DNA of 24,575 nt from contig DMUF01000013.1 in the NCBI GenBank assembly GCA_003476445.1, positions 1,416-25,990 of the forward strand, written 5' to 3'. Shown here in pieces: positions 23,153 through 24,575 of the stretch. Made by a program: the position numbers and the translations under genes. Each line of letters starts with the position of its first letter. The first letter of the stretch is position 1. The DNA comes from Gammaproteobacteria bacterium (GTDB lineage: Bacteria; Pseudomonadota; Gammaproteobacteria; Pseudomonadales; Azotimanducaceae). Under the pieces are notes generated by a model, which saw nothing but the letters and a program-made list of their open reading frames with translations, was not told the DNA's origin and did no database searches.

Positions 23153-24538
23153 ATGCACCAGGCCGGCGGTGAGCGCTTCGGGTCCTACCATGTCGTTCTG
23201 ATTCTGCTGCTTGGAATCGCGACCCTTTACGAGGGTTTCGATGCCTCGATGCTGACCCTCGCGTCTGTGGACGTGCGTGCCACCCTCGACATCAGTCTGG
23301 ACGAGTGGGGCACCGTTTACGCCATCACGCGCGCAGGCATGGTCGCATCGTTTTTCTTCCTGATGCTTGCCGACCAGATCGGGCGGCGCGCGATGCTCGT
23401 CATCACCGTGGCGGGCTTCGCGCTTGCGAGCCTCGCGACCTCGTTCGCCCAGGACAAGTTCGAGTTCACGCTTTGGCAAACCGTTGCACGGCTCTTTCTC
23501 ACCGCGCAGTACGGCCTCGCCGTCATCATCGCGAGCGAAGAACTGCCGGCGCGGTATCGGGGCACTGGCATCACCATCCTGACGGCGTTCGCCACGCTGG
23601 GTACCGTCGGCATGGCCAAGGCATCGCCGTTCTTTTTGCTGCTCGAGGGCGCGCCGGGCAATCCGGCGCACGATTTCGCCATGACCTGGGTCGCGCGCGG
23701 TACGGACTATCTTGGGGTGCCCTACGATGCCGCCCACTGGCGCGGGCTTTACCTGATTGGCGCGCTGCCGCTGCTTTTGCTCCCCGTGCTCTGGTTTGGT
23801 GTGCGCGAGACGCAGCGGTTTCGCGAGGTCGCGGTTGCGCGCGGACCGGCTTCGCTCCTCGCCACCGTGGCCGGACAGTTCGCGGAAGCCCGGCAGCTCT
23901 TCTCGCCCCGTTATCTCCCGCGGTTCCGCATCGTGTCGCTGCTCTGGAACTGCGTCTATCTGGTGATCGCGCCGTCCGTCGCCTTCTGGTCGATCTATGC
24001 GCGGGAAGAAGTCGGCATGACCCCGGCGGAGGTCGGCAATGTCGTTATGTGGGCGTATATCGCGGGTGCGTTCGGGCACCTGCTCGCGGGGCAGCTCGTG
24101 GATCGCATCGGCCGCAAGCGCACGTGTGCTGCGTTCTATGGCATTGCAGCGTTCGCGATTGTTGGCTTGTTTCAGACCGATACCACCGCCGGGCAGTATT
24201 TCTGGCACATCGCCACCGTGTTTTTCTTCAACTGCGCGATCGGCGCCACGCACGTTTACGCGTCAGAGCTGTTTCCGACCGAACTGCGCGCAACCGGCTA
24301 CGGCTGGACGACCAATCTCTTTGGGCGTATCACCGAGGTGGCAATTCCCTATCTGATCGGGCAGCTTATCCCCGTGTTTGGCATCAGCTGGGCCATTACC
24401 GCGGTCGCCATTGGTCCGCTCCTCGGCGCCGTCCTGGTGCTGCGCTATGCGCCAGAAACGCGTGGGCTCACGCTCGAACAGATCCAGGAGAAGCTTGCGC
24501 TCGAAGCGGACGCGGCGCAGGCGCGGCGCCGCGCCTGA
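23153..24538 (+). CDS. Major facilitator superfamily transporter, metabolite:proton or sugar porter type
   Basis: This is a 461-residue inner-membrane protein with about 12 hydrophobic segments, starting at HVVLILLLGIATLYEGFD. The MFS signature loops are present: DQIGRR at residue 74 between helices 2 and 3, its repeat DRIGRKR between helices 8 and 9, and PETRG after helix 12, which is seen in the sugar-porter and metabolite:H+ symporter groups. ELFPTELRATGYG is likewise typical. A long central loop near residues 160-205 contains EGAPGNPAHDF and GVPYDAAHWRG. ATG 23153 follows a G-rich stretch; an in-frame GTG at 23123 would overlap the previous gene by 4 bases and add 10 residues, and is the less likely start. 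The gene is probably co-transcribed with the ABM gene. The substrate is not predictable; the 37 bases after the stop show nothing further. Confidence 0.88.
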   Translation: MHQAGGERFGSYHVVLILLLGIATLYEGFDASMLTLASVDVRATLDISLDEWGTVYAITRAGMVASFFFLMLADQIGRRAMLVITVAGFALASLATSFAQDKFEFTLWQTVARLFLTAQYGLAVIIASEELPARYRGTGITILTAFATLGTVGMAKASPFFLLLEGAPGNPAHDFAMTWVARGTDYLGVPYDAAHWRGLYLIGALPLLLLPVLWFGVRETQRFREVAVARGPASLLATVAGQFAEARQLFSPRYLPRFRIVSLLWNCVYLVIAPSVAFWSIYAREEVGMTPAEVGNVVMWAYIAGAFGHLLAGQLVDRIGRKRTCAAFYGIAAFAIVGLFQTDTTAGQYFWHIATVFFFNCAIGATHVYASELFPTELRATGYGWTTNLFGRITEVAIPYLIGQLIPVFGISWAITAVAIGPLLGAVLVLRYAPETRGLTLEQIQEKLALEADAAQARRRA

Positions 24539-24575
24539 GTTTCGAGCGTAAGCATCGTTACCGGGTTCGACCCGC

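Noticed and set aside
23138..24253. 371-codon minus-strand frame opposite the MFS gene
   Set aside because: Its charged, repetitive composition is typical of the antisense of a hydrophobic membrane protein. The plus strand shows MFS signatures.

Overview
The window is GC-rich, densely coded chromosomal DNA from a Gram-negative bacterium. A 16-strand-like outer-membrane protein, a periplasmic quinoprotein with a Tat-type leader and a c-type cytochrome all point to a proteobacterium. A free-living, probably marine or soil gammaproteobacterium is my best guess, but I cannot place it more finely. There are no RNA genes, CRISPR arrays, transposases or prophage genes, and no gene-free stretch longer than about 150 bases.

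Bases 1-7936 (+ strand) hold cell-surface genes: the 3' part of a DUF5916/CBM9-type outer-membrane protein, a 1679-residue exported RHS/YD-repeat protein with a glycine-rich variable C-terminus, and a tightly coupled 101-residue two-helix membrane protein. The last two have the layout of a polymorphic effector and its immunity protein, but this is unproven. Next come a D-aminoacylase-type amidohydrolase (7987-9681) and a Baeyer-Villiger-type flavin monooxygenase (9773-11563). A near-perfect 24-bp palindrome, likely a repressor operator, sits just before the monooxygenase.

Bases 11587-15616 lie on the minus strand. In transcription order they are a beta-carbonic anhydrase, the large and small subunits of a tryptophan-tryptophylquinone (TTQ) amine dehydrogenase, a c-type cytochrome and a double-hotdog thioesterase. 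The small subunit resembles aromatic amine dehydrogenase (aralkylamine dehydrogenase) more than methylamine dehydrogenase. The mauE, mauD and mauG maturation genes normally linked to such subunits are absent from the window, so the locus is a stripped-down version. The dehydrogenase would deaminate amines in the periplasm and the cytochrome is the obvious electron acceptor.

Bases 15761-24538 hold a group-A-like FAD oxidoreductase, an oligopeptidase B that converges on it with a 28-bp overlap, and a SRAP/YedK DNA-protein crosslink protein translationally coupled to an unknown 152-residue protein. These are followed by a natural fusion of a Gfo/Idh/MocA dehydrogenase with an aldo/keto reductase. 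The last pair is a 100-residue ABM-fold protein and an MFS transporter; the small protein keeps the Asn/Trp/His signature of IsdG-type heme-degrading enzymes.

The most interesting items are the minimal TTQ dehydrogenase operon, the RHS/membrane-protein pair, the IsdG-like protein with its MFS partner, the monooxygenase operator, and a hairpin that contains the stop codons of two convergent genes.
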